NCBI GenBank assembly: GCA_937128795.1
Contig: CAKZMQ010000023.1
Location: 44,497-108,496 of the forward strand
Reading direction: 5' to 3'
DNA length: 64,000 nt
Source: an uncultured Solirubrobacterales bacterium
GTDB taxonomy: Bacteria > Actinomycetota > Thermoleophilia > Solirubrobacterales > JACPNS01
Shown one piece after another: positions 25,114-35,350 of the stretch. How positions within the stretch are numbered: position 1 is the stretch's first letter; each line of letters begins with the position of its first letter. Under the pieces are notes generated by a model. The model was not told where the DNA came from, ran no database searches, and saw only the letters and a list, made by a program, of their open reading frames with translations. Both the position numbers and the translations under genes were made by a program.

Positions 25114-25572
25114 ATGTCTACAGCAAACATGCAAACCTCAGAAGGCGTGATCGAGATTCAGTTCTTCGATGACGCCGCACCCAAGACCGTCGCAAACTTC
25201 CACAAGCTCGCCGGCGATGGTTTCTACGACGGCCTCGTCTTTCACCGTGTGATCAAGGACTTCATGATCCAGGGTGGCTGCCCCGAAGGCACCGGCACCG
25301 GTGGCCCGGGCTACAAGTTCGAGGACGAGTTCAACGACAACAAAATTGTCCGCGGAGCGTTGGCGATGGCCAACGCCGGCCCGAACACCAATGGCTCGCA
25401 GTTCTTCATCGTCACGACCGACGCGGCGCCGTGGCTTGACGGCAAGCACACGGTCTTCGGCACCGTGACAAGTGGCATGGAGGTCGTCGACGCCATCGAA
25501 AATTCCGAAACCGACGGCCGCGACGCTCCCATCGAACCAAAAATGATCGAGTCAATCACCATCACCCAATAG
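25114..25572 (+). CDS. Cyclophilin-type peptidyl-prolyl cis-trans isomerase
   Basis: 152 aa, cytosolic. Cyclophilin core motifs are present: [13 protein letters not shown] (active-site Arg and Phe), [18 protein letters not shown] and [12 protein letters not shown]. The enzyme accelerates proline isomerisation in protein folding. No signal peptide is present. The ATG at 25114 follows TAGGAG at slightly long spacing. A strong intrinsic terminator follows directly. Confidence 0.95.
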   Translation: MSTANMQTSEGVIEIQFFDDAAPKTVANFHKLAGDGFYDGLVFHRVIKDFMIQGGCPEGTGTGGPGYKFEDEFNDNKIVRGALAMANAGPNTNGSQFFIVTTDAAPWLDGKHTVFGTVTSGMEVVDAIENSETDGRDAPIEPKMIESITITQ

Positions 25573-25579
25573 CCCCAAC

Positions 25580-25610
25580 ACAAGGTTTGCCTTTTGGCAA
25601 ACCTTGTTTT
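25580..25610 (+). terminator. Intrinsic terminator after the cyclophilin gene
   Basis: A 12-bp perfect stem (25580-25591 with 25596-25607) encloses TTTT and is followed by TTT. It lies 8 bp after the stop. The outer stem ACAAGGTT recurs in the terminator at 43488. Confidence 0.93.
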
Positions 25611-25623
25611 ACAAAGTTGTGGG

Positions 25624-26349
25624 TTATTTGTGGGGGAGGATTCCGCCTTTGTGGCCGAGTTCTTCGAGGACTGCGGTTGTGTCTTCGGAGAGCGGTTTGG
25701 CGTGCCCGGGGAAGAGCGTCTTCGGCGAAAGCGCCGAGAGCTTCAGCAGGCTTGCTTTTGCGACCTCGGTGTCGAGGTTGAAGCCGTCGAGCGGCACGCG
25801 CGGTCGGCCCGGGATGCCGGTCAGTGGGTCGACCGTATAGACGGCGTCGCTCGAGAGCACGATGCCGTCGGACTCGCGATAGAGCGCGATCATCCCCGGC
25901 GCGTGGCCGGGTACGTGGACGACTTGAAATCCGGCGACCTCGTCGCCCTCGTCGAGCACTTCATCGATCTTGAGGGGGCCGCCGTCCCAGATTTTCAGCA
26001 GCAGTGGCATCGCGAAGCGACCGGGTCGCAGCGGTAGTCGGCTGAAGCGGAAGTAGTGCATTCCGCCGTCGCTCTCGGCGTCGTCGACCTCCGAACGGTG
26101 ACAGTGAATCTTTGCGCCGGTGCTCTCGGCGACCTTGCCGGCCGCACCACGGTGATCGGGGTGACTGTGTCCGAGCACGATCCGCTTGATTCCGCCGTGT
26201 TTGTCTGCGGCGCTCATCAAGCGCTTGGGCATGTCGCTGATGCCGGCGTCAAACATCGTCATCCCGCCCTCGTCCTCGATCAGGTAGACGTTCATCGTGC
26301 GCGGGATACCGCCACGCACCAACCAGACCCGATCGGCCACCTGCTCCAT
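25624..26349 (-). CDS. MBL-fold metallo-hydrolase
   Basis: 241 aa metallo-beta-lactamase-fold protein. The metal motif is HSHPDHRG; further ligands are the His in VVHVPGHAPG, the Asp in LSSDAVY and the His in LFPGHAKPL. The glyoxalase II-like arrangement suggests hydrolysis of a thioester or other ester, but the substrate is not readable. It converges with the cyclophilin gene, sharing the terminator region, and diverges from msrB with about 150 bp between starts. Confidence 0.88.
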   Translation of the reverse strand: MEQVADRVWLVRGGIPRTMNVYLIEDEGGMTMFDAGISDMPKRLMSAADKHGGIKRIVLGHSHPDHRGAAGKVAESTGAKIHCHRSEVDDAESDGGMHYFRFSRLPLRPGRFAMPLLLKIWDGGPLKIDEVLDEGDEVAGFQVVHVPGHAPGMIALYRESDGIVLSSDAVYTVDPLTGIPGRPRVPLDGFNLDTEVAKASLLKLSALSPKTLFPGHAKPLSEDTTAVLEELGHKGGILPHK

Positions 26350-26502
26350 GAAAAGGCAATCTACCGCGCCAACACTTGCTCCGAGGCACCGACCTTCGCT
26401 GTCGTCGATCCGGCGTTAATAATTCGAAAGATCTCTCGGACACGCCGAGCGGAAGTTCGACGATAATCCGTGCAAGATCTTGCGAGCGAAAGGGGCCCCG
26501 TG

Positions 26503-26929
26503 ATGGGCAAGCCGGACACAACAGTCAGAGAGTTTGTGAAGACCGAGGACGAGTGGCGCGAGGAGCTCTCACCTGAGGAGTACGCGGTGCTTCGAAAGGC
26601 CGGCACCGAGGCGCCGTTCACAGGCGAGCTGGTCGACATGAAGGAAGATGGTTCGTATCGCTGCCGCGGATGCGGTGCGATGCTTTTCGCTTCCGGCACG
26701 AAGTTTGATTCCGGGACAGGCTGGCCGAGCTTCACCGAGCCAGCGGTCGCCGACGCCGTCGAGCTGCGGGCCGACAACAGCCTGTTCATGCGCCGCACTG
26801 AAGTCGTCTGCCGCGCCTGCGGCGGGCACTTGGGCCATGTCTTTGACGACGGACCGGGTCCGAACGGTCAGCGCTATTGCATCAACTCGTGTTCGTTGAG
26901 CTTCGAGCCAGACGCGGACGGTGGCTCGG

Positions 26930-26937
<8 letters not shown>
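26503..26937 (+). CDS. msrB: Peptide-methionine (R)-S-oxide reductase MsrB
   Basis: 144 aa, single-domain MsrB that reduces methionine-R-sulfoxide. The two zinc CxxC pairs are in YRCRGCG and [19 protein letters not shown]. The substrate pocket reads SGTGWPSF, and the catalytic Cys lies in RYCINS. An extra Cys directly follows (NSCSLSF) where Ala is usual. The ATG at 26503 has GAAAGGGG upstream. The stop overlaps the aldo/keto reductase start by eight bases, implying coupled translation and a shared oxidative-stress context. Confidence 0.95.
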
Positions 26938-27919
<982 letters not shown>

Positions 27920-27944
27920 ACCCGCTGGATCAGAAATTGAGCTA

Positions 27945-28817
27945 TTACAGGCCCGGCGGGTGACGGACCTCGAAGCCAGCCAAGCTGCGGCCCTTGTCCT
28001 GCCATCGCGAGCCGCGCGCCCCATCGCGGAAGGATGTGTCGTAGCGCACGCCACCGACGACCATGAACACGTGGCCGCCATTCGCGTAGATCGTGATCCA
28101 CTTGCCCGGGCCTTCTTCGCCCCAGTTTGCGTACTCACCCGAGACCATCGTCGAATCGATCAGATTGGCCGCGCGAAACGCGTAGTTGAGCGAACCTGAG
28201 CAGTCATAGCCACGCGCGACGAAGCTGCCGTGGCCGCCGCCCCAGACGTAGGGGAACTTGGCGATTGCGTTGGCAGCGTTGACAATCGAGTGCACTTCAT
28301 CGGGCGCGCCCAGCGGCGCCACCGCGGTGCCGTCGGAGAGCAGCTGAACTTTGTCCGCAACACCGGAGCGTCGTTGCTCCTTGAGCATCTTCGCGACCTC
28401 TTTGCTGCTGGCGCTTCCGGGCGCGGGCTTGGTCGTGGTCGAGGCGGCAGGCATTTCGGCCAGCCGGTGGTTGCGCACCTCCTCTGCTGTCTCGGCCGAT
28501 GCGAATCGCTCCTCCGAGTCGCGTGAGGCGACGGGCTGGGTCTTGACCGTCTGAGGTGCCCGCTGGTCGCCGCTGAAGTGTTCTCCGTCGTAGGTGACCG
28601 CGTACGTATTTTCGTCCTGCGCGTTTGCGACCGCAGTCGGATCGCCGCCCGGTTTGAGAATCAACAGCAACGCGATTGCGATGCCGAGCACGGCGATCAT
28701 GCCGAACGAGATCTTCAGCACCATCGAGATGCCGGAAGTGGAGGTGTGTGAACCGGGTTTGTTGAACATTTGGCTGCGACCGATGGCGGAGTACCACCGC
28801 TTGGCGATGTTAGGCAT
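27945..28817 (-). CDS. NlpC/P60-type cell-wall peptidase, membrane-anchored
   Basis: About 290 aa. One transmembrane segment near residues 35-57 (FGMIAVLGIAIALLLIL) anchors a disordered 110-residue linker and a C-terminal 130-residue papain-like domain. The domain shows the catalytic Cys in GYDCSGSLNYAFRAA and the His in NGGHVFMVVGGVRYD, with WGGGHGSF upstream. It probably cleaves peptidoglycan stem peptides. It is a close paralogue of the gene at 42744; the domain is a divergent branch of NlpC/P60. The start could be ATG 28817 or ATG 28769. Confidence 0.78.
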   Translation of the reverse strand: MPNIAKRWYSAIGRSQMFNKPGSHTSTSGISMVLKISFGMIAVLGIAIALLLILKPGGDPTAVANAQDENTYAVTYDGEHFSGDQRAPQTVKTQPVASRDSEERFASAETAEEVRNHRLAEMPAASTTTKPAPGSASSKEVAKMLKEQRRSGVADKVQLLSDGTAVAPLGAPDEVHSIVNAANAIAKFPYVWGGGHGSFVARGYDCSGSLNYAFRAANLIDSTMVSGEYANWGEEGPGKWITIYANGGHVFMVVGGVRYDTSFRDGARGSRWQDKGRSLAGFEVRHPPGL

Positions 28818-28883
28818 GCACGGCAATCGCGTTGCCGCACGAAAAGTGCCAACTGACCTGCGCCTTCAGAATTGCATCGGTCA

Positions 28884-28916
28884 ACCACGCGGAGGCTTGA
28901 GTTAAGCCGGCGTGGT
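28884..28916 (-). promoter_or_regulatory. Stem-loop in the leader of the NlpC/P60 gene
   Basis: ACCACGC (28884-28890) pairs with GCGTGGT (28910-28916), and the inner GGCTT/AAGCC pair closes a 5-nt loop. It lies about 70 bp upstream of the NlpC/P60 start. It does not show the conserved blocks of the ydaO/c-di-AMP riboswitch that often precedes such genes. Confidence 0.4.
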
Positions 28917-29023
28917 GGCGCTAATCACCAGGCGGCTGAGCGCCCGTTCGGACTGGATTTCTCTTCACACGCTTTAGTCGAGAGCTCCTCAAGCCTCGCA
29001 AGGCGGGACGCTACAAACGCGAT

Positions 29024-29066
29024 GAGGTTTGCAAGGTCCGAGGTTTGCAAGGTCCGAGGTTGCAAG
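29024..29066. repeat. Left repeat cluster, inverted relative to the right array
   Basis: GAGGTTTGCAAGGTCC occurs twice in tandem (29024-29039, 29040-29055) followed by GAGGTTGCAAG. It is the reverse complement of the core of the right array and marks the left arm of a 440-bp degenerate inverted duplication. Confidence 0.85.
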
Positions 29067-29097
29067 TTGGATCTGGTTGGGGTTTGATGCGGGACGC

Positions 29098-29319
29098 GGG
29101 TTGACATTCGATTGGGCACCGAAAAGGGATTGCGCTGATTGATGATGGTGATTCAGATGGGGCAAAATGGTCCAGGACTCCCCCGCGGGGGGACTCCTGA
29201 ACCAAAACACCCCATTGCAATCAGGGTCACCGCCTAACCCCTCGCCGATCCACAGCGAGATCGGCCCCACACCGCAACCAACCGCCTCACCCCATCGGTG
29301 CCCGATCGAAAGTCAAACC
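29098..29319. repeat. Imperfect inverted arms around a central segment
   Basis: Bases 29098-29121 and the reverse complement of 29296-29319 match at 21 of 24 positions (core ATTCGAT and GGGCACCG). With the flanking repeat clusters and the central dyad this makes one long, decayed inverted duplication centred near 29200. Confidence 0.75.
29173..29199. repeat. GC-rich hairpin at the centre of the inverted duplication
   Basis: CAGGA...TCCTG outer pairs and CCCCC/GGGGG inner pairs form a near-perfect dyad with one C-C mismatch around a 3-nt loop. There is no T-tract on either side. Confidence 0.6.
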
Positions 29320-29358
29320 ACCCCCCGCAGCAATCAAGCATCGTCACGAATAGACCCC

Positions 29359-29467
29359 GCTTGCAACCTCGGAACTTGCAAGCCACGCTTGCAACCTCGG
29401 ACCTTGCAAGCCCCGCTTGCAACCTCGGACCTTGCAAGCCCCGCTTGCAACCTCGGACCTTGCAAGC
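29359..29467. repeat. Tandem array of four hairpins, 28-bp period, at the copA 3' end
   Basis: Four units begin every 28 bp (29359, 29387, 29415, 29443). Each is GCTTGCAA, a 9-nt loop (CCTCGGACC; CCTCGGAAC in the first), then TTGCAAGC, an 8-bp perfect stem; units are separated by four bases. The array begins five bases past the copA stop in the copA transcription direction and so would be transcribed into its 3' UTR. Confidence 0.9.
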
Positions 29468-29471
29468 GGGA

Positions 29472-31748
29472 CTAGCGGGGGAGGGGTTTGAAGCGGCGGA
29501 GGCGCAACGCATTTAGCACCACCGAGAAGCTGCTGAAGGCCATTGCGGCGCCAGCGATGACCGGGCTGAGCAGGCCGGCGGCGGCCAGGGGGATGGCGGC
29601 GACGTTGTAACCGAAGGCCCAGCCGAGGTTCTGTTTGATCGTCTTCAGCGTGGCCCGCGAGAGTCGAATGCCGTCGACGATCGCGAGCGGCTCGCCGCTG
29701 ACGATCGTGATGTCGGAGGATTCGATTGCAACGTCGGTGCCGGTTCCGATTGCAAGTCCCAGATCCGCGCGAGCGAGCGCCGGAGCATCGTTCACCCCGT
29801 CGCCGACCATCGCCACGTTGACGCCGCCGGCCTGCAGCGCGGCGACTTTCTCATCCTTCTCGCTTGGCAGCACTTCGGCAATTTGTTCTTCGATGCCCAA
29901 CTCTTCCGCCACCGCCGCAGCGACATGGTCGTTGTCACCAGTGAGCAGCACAGGCGTCAATCCCATCGACTTCATCTCCGCCACCGCGCGACCGCTGGTC
30001 GGCTTGACCGTGTCGCCGACGGCAGCCACCGCTTTGACGCCACCGTCCCAACCCGCGAGCACAGCAGTCTTCCCTTCGCTGTTGGCGTGAGCAATTGTCT
30101 CGGCCAACTCGCCCACAGGCAGCGCGATTCCATTCGTCGCCAACAGCCGCTCGCGACCGATGAACACGTGACGCCCCTCAATCATCGCCTCGACGCCGAG
30201 CCCCTCGTGGTTGACGAAGGACTGCGGCGACGGCAGGGCGGATCCGAGCTGCTCGCGCGCCGAAGCCGCGATCGCCTGCGCGATCGGATGTTCGGACGCG
30301 TTCTCCACGCCACCCACGATCGCCAAGGTGTTGTCGCGGTCGACTTCTGCAGAAACTTCAAAGCGCTGCAGCTCCATGCGGCCGGTCGTCAGCGTGCCGG
30401 TCTTGTCGAGCACGATCGTCTCGATCCGACGCGTGTTCTCGAGCACCTCCGGCCCCTTGATCAGCAATCCCAACTGAGCACCGCGACCGGTGCCGACCAT
30501 CAATGCCGTCGGCGTCGCGAGCCCGAGCGCGCACGGGCAGGCGATGATCAAAACGCTGACTGCCGCGCTGAACGCGAAGCTGGATCCGGCGCCGTCGAGC
30601 AACCAGAAGGCAAGCGTCGCTGCAGCGATCACGAAAACGGCGGGAATGAAGACCGCACTCACGCGATCCGCCAGTCGCTGACTTGCGGACTTCCCGGCCT
30701 GCGCGTCGCTGACCAAGCGTGCGATTTGGGCAAGGGCCGTGTCTTCACCGACGCCGGTGGCCTCCACCACGATGCGACCGCTCGTGTTGATCGTCGCGCC
30801 CGCGACCTTGCTACCCGGTTCGACGTCCACCGGCACACTCTCACCGGTCAACATACTCATGTCGACGGCACTTGTGCCCTCGCGCACGACGCCGTCGGCG
30901 GCGATCTTCTCACCGGGGCGAACGAGGATGCGGTCGCCGACGGTCAATTGATCGATCGCAACGCGTCGCTCGTTGCCGTCGGCATCGAGCACTGCGGCGT
31001 CCTTGGCGCCCATGTGCAGCAAGGCTTCGATCGCCGCACCGGCCCGGCGCGTGGCCCGAGCCTCGAAGTAGCGGCCGAGCATGATCAATGTCGTCACCAC
31101 GGCAGCGACTTCGAAGTAGACGTGCATCGACGACGCGTCGCGCCCGGGGAACAGCTCGAACGTCATCTGCATACCGATCATGCCGGCGTCGCCGAACACC
31201 ATGTTGTATGTCGAGTAGAGCACTGCTGCAAACGTGCCGACGGTGACCAAGGTGTCCATCGTCAAATTGCGGTGTTTGAGGTTGACCCACGTTGCGTGGT
31301 GGATCGGCCATCCGCCCCACAGCACGACCGGCAGCGCAAACGCGAGGCTCACCCACTGCCAATAGTCGAATTGCAGCGCGCTGATCATCGAGATCAGCAG
31401 CACGGGGACGGTCAGTGCAGCAGAGACGATTACGCGCAACTTCAGCTCGTCGGCGTTCGTGTGCATGTGCGCCGAGTGGTCCATGCCCGAATCACTCGCG
31501 ACGTGCCCGTTCATCGACGCGTGATCCATCGAGTTGGATGGCAGGTGCGGCTTGTAGCCGGTCTTTTCAACGGCTTGGGCCAGATCGTCAGTTGAGGCCT
31601 TCACGTCGTCGTAGTTGACGGTCGCGCGCTTCATCGCGAAATTCACCGTGGCGTCGACACCATCCAGTTCGTTCAGTGATTTTTCGACGCGGTTGGCACA
31701 CGACGCGCAGGTCATGCCCTCGATTGGAATGTCAATTTTTGTACTCAT
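29472..31748 (-). CDS. copA: Copper-exporting P1B-type ATPase
   Basis: 758 aa. An N-terminal heavy-metal-associated domain carries GMTCASC. It is followed by a Met/His-rich linker (MDHASMNGH, MDHSAHMH). The membrane metal site is IACPCALGLATP. The actuator has LTGESVPV, the phosphorylation site is DKTGTLTTG, the nucleotide domain has SEHPIAQA, and the hinge is MVGDGVNDAPAL. These features define Cu+-exporting CopA. The ATG at 31748 fits the HMA start and places the gene 37 bp from csoR with a perfect CsoR operator between them. Expression should be induced by copper. The hairpin array follows its stop. Confidence 0.96.
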   Translation of the reverse strand: MSTKIDIPIEGMTCASCANRVEKSLNELDGVDATVNFAMKRATVNYDDVKASTDDLAQAVEKTGYKPHLPSNSMDHASMNGHVASDSGMDHSAHMHTNADELKLRVIVSAALTVPVLLISMISALQFDYWQWVSLAFALPVVLWGGWPIHHATWVNLKHRNLTMDTLVTVGTFAAVLYSTYNMVFGDAGMIGMQMTFELFPGRDASSMHVYFEVAAVVTTLIMLGRYFEARATRRAGAAIEALLHMGAKDAAVLDADGNERRVAIDQLTVGDRILVRPGEKIAADGVVREGTSAVDMSMLTGESVPVDVEPGSKVAGATINTSGRIVVEATGVGEDTALAQIARLVSDAQAGKSASQRLADRVSAVFIPAVFVIAAATLAFWLLDGAGSSFAFSAAVSVLIIACPCALGLATPTALMVGTGRGAQLGLLIKGPEVLENTRRIETIVLDKTGTLTTGRMELQRFEVSAEVDRDNTLAIVGGVENASEHPIAQAIAASAREQLGSALPSPQSFVNHEGLGVEAMIEGRHVFIGRERLLATNGIALPVGELAETIAHANSEGKTAVLAGWDGGVKAVAAVGDTVKPTSGRAVAEMKSMGLTPVLLTGDNDHVAAAVAEELGIEEQIAEVLPSEKDEKVAALQAGGVNVAMVGDGVNDAPALARADLGLAIGTGTDVAIESSDITIVSGEPLAIVDGIRLSRATLKTIKQNLGWAFGYNVAAIPLAAAGLLSPVIAGAAMAFSSFSVVLNALRLRRFKPLPR

Positions 31749-31754
31749 GCGCCA

Positions 31755-31760
31755 AGTATA
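31755..31760 (-). promoter_or_regulatory. -10 box of a leaderless copA promoter
   Basis: TATACT on the minus strand is separated from the copA ATG by six bases, so transcription should start at or next to the ATG. It overlaps the left end of the CsoR operator. Confidence 0.55.
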
Positions 31761-31777
31761 TACCCCCAGGGGGTATA
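31759..31777. promoter_or_regulatory. CsoR operator
   Basis: TATACCCCC A GGGGGTATA is a perfect 9-1-9 palindrome, matching the known GC-core/TATA-flank architecture of CsoR operators. It lies between copA and csoR and overlaps the -10 boxes of both, so apo-CsoR would block both promoters. Confidence 0.93.
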
Positions 31778-31779
31778 AT
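31774..31779 (+). promoter_or_regulatory. -10 box of a leaderless csoR promoter
   Basis: Consensus TATAAT, with six bases before the csoR ATG, predicts a leaderless transcript. It overlaps the right half of the CsoR operator. Confidence 0.55.
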
Positions 31780-31785
31780 GCGTTC

Positions 31786-32088
31786 ATGTCCAAAACAGAA
31801 CCAGAATCCCACACCCACGGCTACCACGGCAACAAAGCGCAAATAAGCAAACGACTGCGTCGAGCCGAAGGCCAAATCCGCGGTATCGAGAAGATGGTCG
31901 AGGAGGATCGCTACTGCATCGACATCCTCACCCAGATCAGCGCCGCCCAAGCCGCGCTCGACAAGGTCGCGCTGCAACTGATGGAAGACCACGCCGCGCA
32001 CTGCGTCGTCGGCGGACCAGATGAACTCAAAGACGAGCGGACAGAGGAGTTGATGGGCGCGGTGGCGCGATTGATGCGACGAGGCTGA
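31786..32088 (+). CDS. csoR: Copper-sensing transcriptional repressor CsoR
   Basis: 100 aa all-helical repressor. The Cu+ ligand set Cys-His-Cys is visible as Cys44 (DRYCIDIL), His69 and Cys73 (EDHAAHC). The family motif RRAEGQIRGIEKMVEEDRYC is intact. The apo-protein binds the operator next to it; Cu+ binding releases DNA. It is divergently transcribed from copA and should repress both itself and copA. The His-rich N-terminus (HTHGYHG) is an extra possible metal-binding stretch. The ATG at 31786 follows TATAAT by six bases. Confidence 0.96.
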   Translation: MSKTEPESHTHGYHGNKAQISKRLRRAEGQIRGIEKMVEEDRYCIDILTQISAAQAALDKVALQLMEDHAAHCVVGGPDELKDERTEELMGAVARLMRRG

Positions 32089-32170
32089 TTTCATCGAACC
32101 GTCGCAGGGCCAATCGCTCATATACAAACGGCCAACTTCCGACCCCGCCCCCCGTGGTAGGGTCGCGGCA

Positions 32171-34207
<2,037 letters not shown>

Positions 34208-34231
34208 CACGAGAGGCAGGGATTCTGAGAG

Positions 34232-35350
34232 ATGAGCGTCAACGTCACCAACGAACGGCTCGCGAAACTCACGGCGATCGGCACCAGCGTCTGGCTCGAC
34301 CAGATCGGCCGCAGCCTGATCGAAGACGGCGAACTCAAGCGATTGGTCGATGAGTACTCGCTTCGCGGGGTCACCAGCAACCCCGCGATCTTCGAGGGGG
34401 CGATCCTCAAGAGCGACGACTACGACGACGAGATTGCCGACCTCGCAAAGCAGGGCATGAGCGCGATGGACATCTACAAGGAGATTGCCGTAAAAGACGT
34501 CAAACTCGCCACCGATGTGCTGCGCCCCGTATGGGACCAGCTCGACGGACGCGACGGCTTCGTGTCGCTGGAGGTCGCGCCCGAGCTGGCGCGCGATCGT
34601 ACGGGCAAGACGATCGACGAGGCGCGGTTGTATTGGGGGCTGGTGGATTCTCCGAACCTGATGATCAAGATTCCCGGTACCCCCGAGGGGTTGCCGTACA
34701 TCGAGCAGGCGATCTACGAGGGCATCAACATCAACGTCACGCTTTTGTTCTCGGTCGATCGCTACGCCGATGTCGCCGAGGCGTACATCAAAGGCCTTGA
34801 GCGACGCCACGCCGACGGGCTTCCGCTCAACGTGCACTCCGTTGCCAGCTTTTTCGTTTCGCGCGTCGACACCGTCGTCGACAAACAACTCGAAGCGAAG
34901 GACCGCCAGGACCTGGCCGGAAAGGCCGCGGTTGCCAACGCGCGTGCCGCCTATGCGCGCTTCAAAGAGATTTTTTACGGCGAACGCTTCGCCGAACTGA
35001 AGGCCGCCGGTGCTCCCGTGCAGCGCCCACTCTGGGCGTCGACCGGGACCAAGAATCCGCAGTACTCCGACGTTCTGTACGTTGACACGCTCGCCGGGCC
35101 GGAGACCGTCAACACGATGCCGATGAAGACCTTGCAGGCGGCGGCCGAGACCTCCGATGTGACCGGCGTGACGCTCGATGAAGATCCGACACCGTTGCTC
35201 GATGAACTCGCGGCCATCGGCATCGACATGAACCAAGTGACAGAGGACCTGCTCGATGCCGGAATTGACGCGTTCGTACATTCACTCGACGGATTGATCG
35301 AGGGAATCGAGGCGGCGCGAGCCGCAGCCATCGACGGAGCGGGCGCTTAG
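34232..35350 (+). CDS. tal: Transaldolase
   Basis: 372 aa, the longer transaldolase subfamily found in actinobacteria and cyanobacteria. It transfers a dihydroxyacetone unit between sugar phosphates. The Schiff-base lysine lies in NLMIKIPGT; other motifs are GVTSNPAIFEGAI, NINVTLLFS, VASFFVSRVDT and LWASTGTKNP. It starts 24 bp after tkt, with a GAGAG-type RBS. Its TAG stop shares a base with the GTG start of pgi. Confidence 0.96.
   Translation: MSVNVTNERLAKLTAIGTSVWLDQIGRSLIEDGELKRLVDEYSLRGVTSNPAIFEGAILKSDDYDDEIADLAKQGMSAMDIYKEIAVKDVKLATDVLRPVWDQLDGRDGFVSLEVAPELARDRTGKTIDEARLYWGLVDSPNLMIKIPGTPEGLPYIEQAIYEGININVTLLFSVDRYADVAEAYIKGLERRHADGLPLNVHSVASFFVSRVDTVVDKQLEAKDRQDLAGKAAVANARAAYARFKEIFYGERFAELKAAGAPVQRPLWASTGTKNPQYSDVLYVDTLAGPETVNTMPMKTLQAAAETSDVTGVTLDEDPTPLLDELAAIGIDMNQVTEDLLDAGIDAFVHSLDGLIEGIEAARAAAIDGAGA

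Larger units (their letters stand above)
28818..29471. other. 654-bp non-coding spacer with hairpins and inverted duplication
   Basis: No believable gene on either strand; short frames here merely translate the repeats. It holds a leader hairpin for the NlpC gene (28884-28916), a left repeat cluster (29024-29066), a central hairpin (29173-29199), inverted 24-bp arms (29098-29121 and 29296-29319) and a right array of four hairpins (29359-29467) that ends five bases from the copA stop. Confidence 0.7.

Noticed and set aside
28818..29010. ydaO (c-di-AMP) riboswitch before the NlpC/P60 gene
   Set aside because: A stem-loop is present, but I could not find the conserved ydaO sequence blocks. A covariance-model search would decide.
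29359..29467. Repeat array resembling a CRISPR
   Set aside because: Units are contiguous with 4-base linkers and no variable spacers, and no cas gene is present.
29234..29512. Short minus-strand frame with a repeating CK-R-G-CKRG pattern
   Set aside because: It is only the translation of the hairpin repeats and runs into copA in another frame.
29883..31595. A 570-residue open frame antisense to copA
   Set aside because: It mirrors the copA coding frame, has no recognisable domain, is His/Arg/Gln-rich, and copA motifs are complete.
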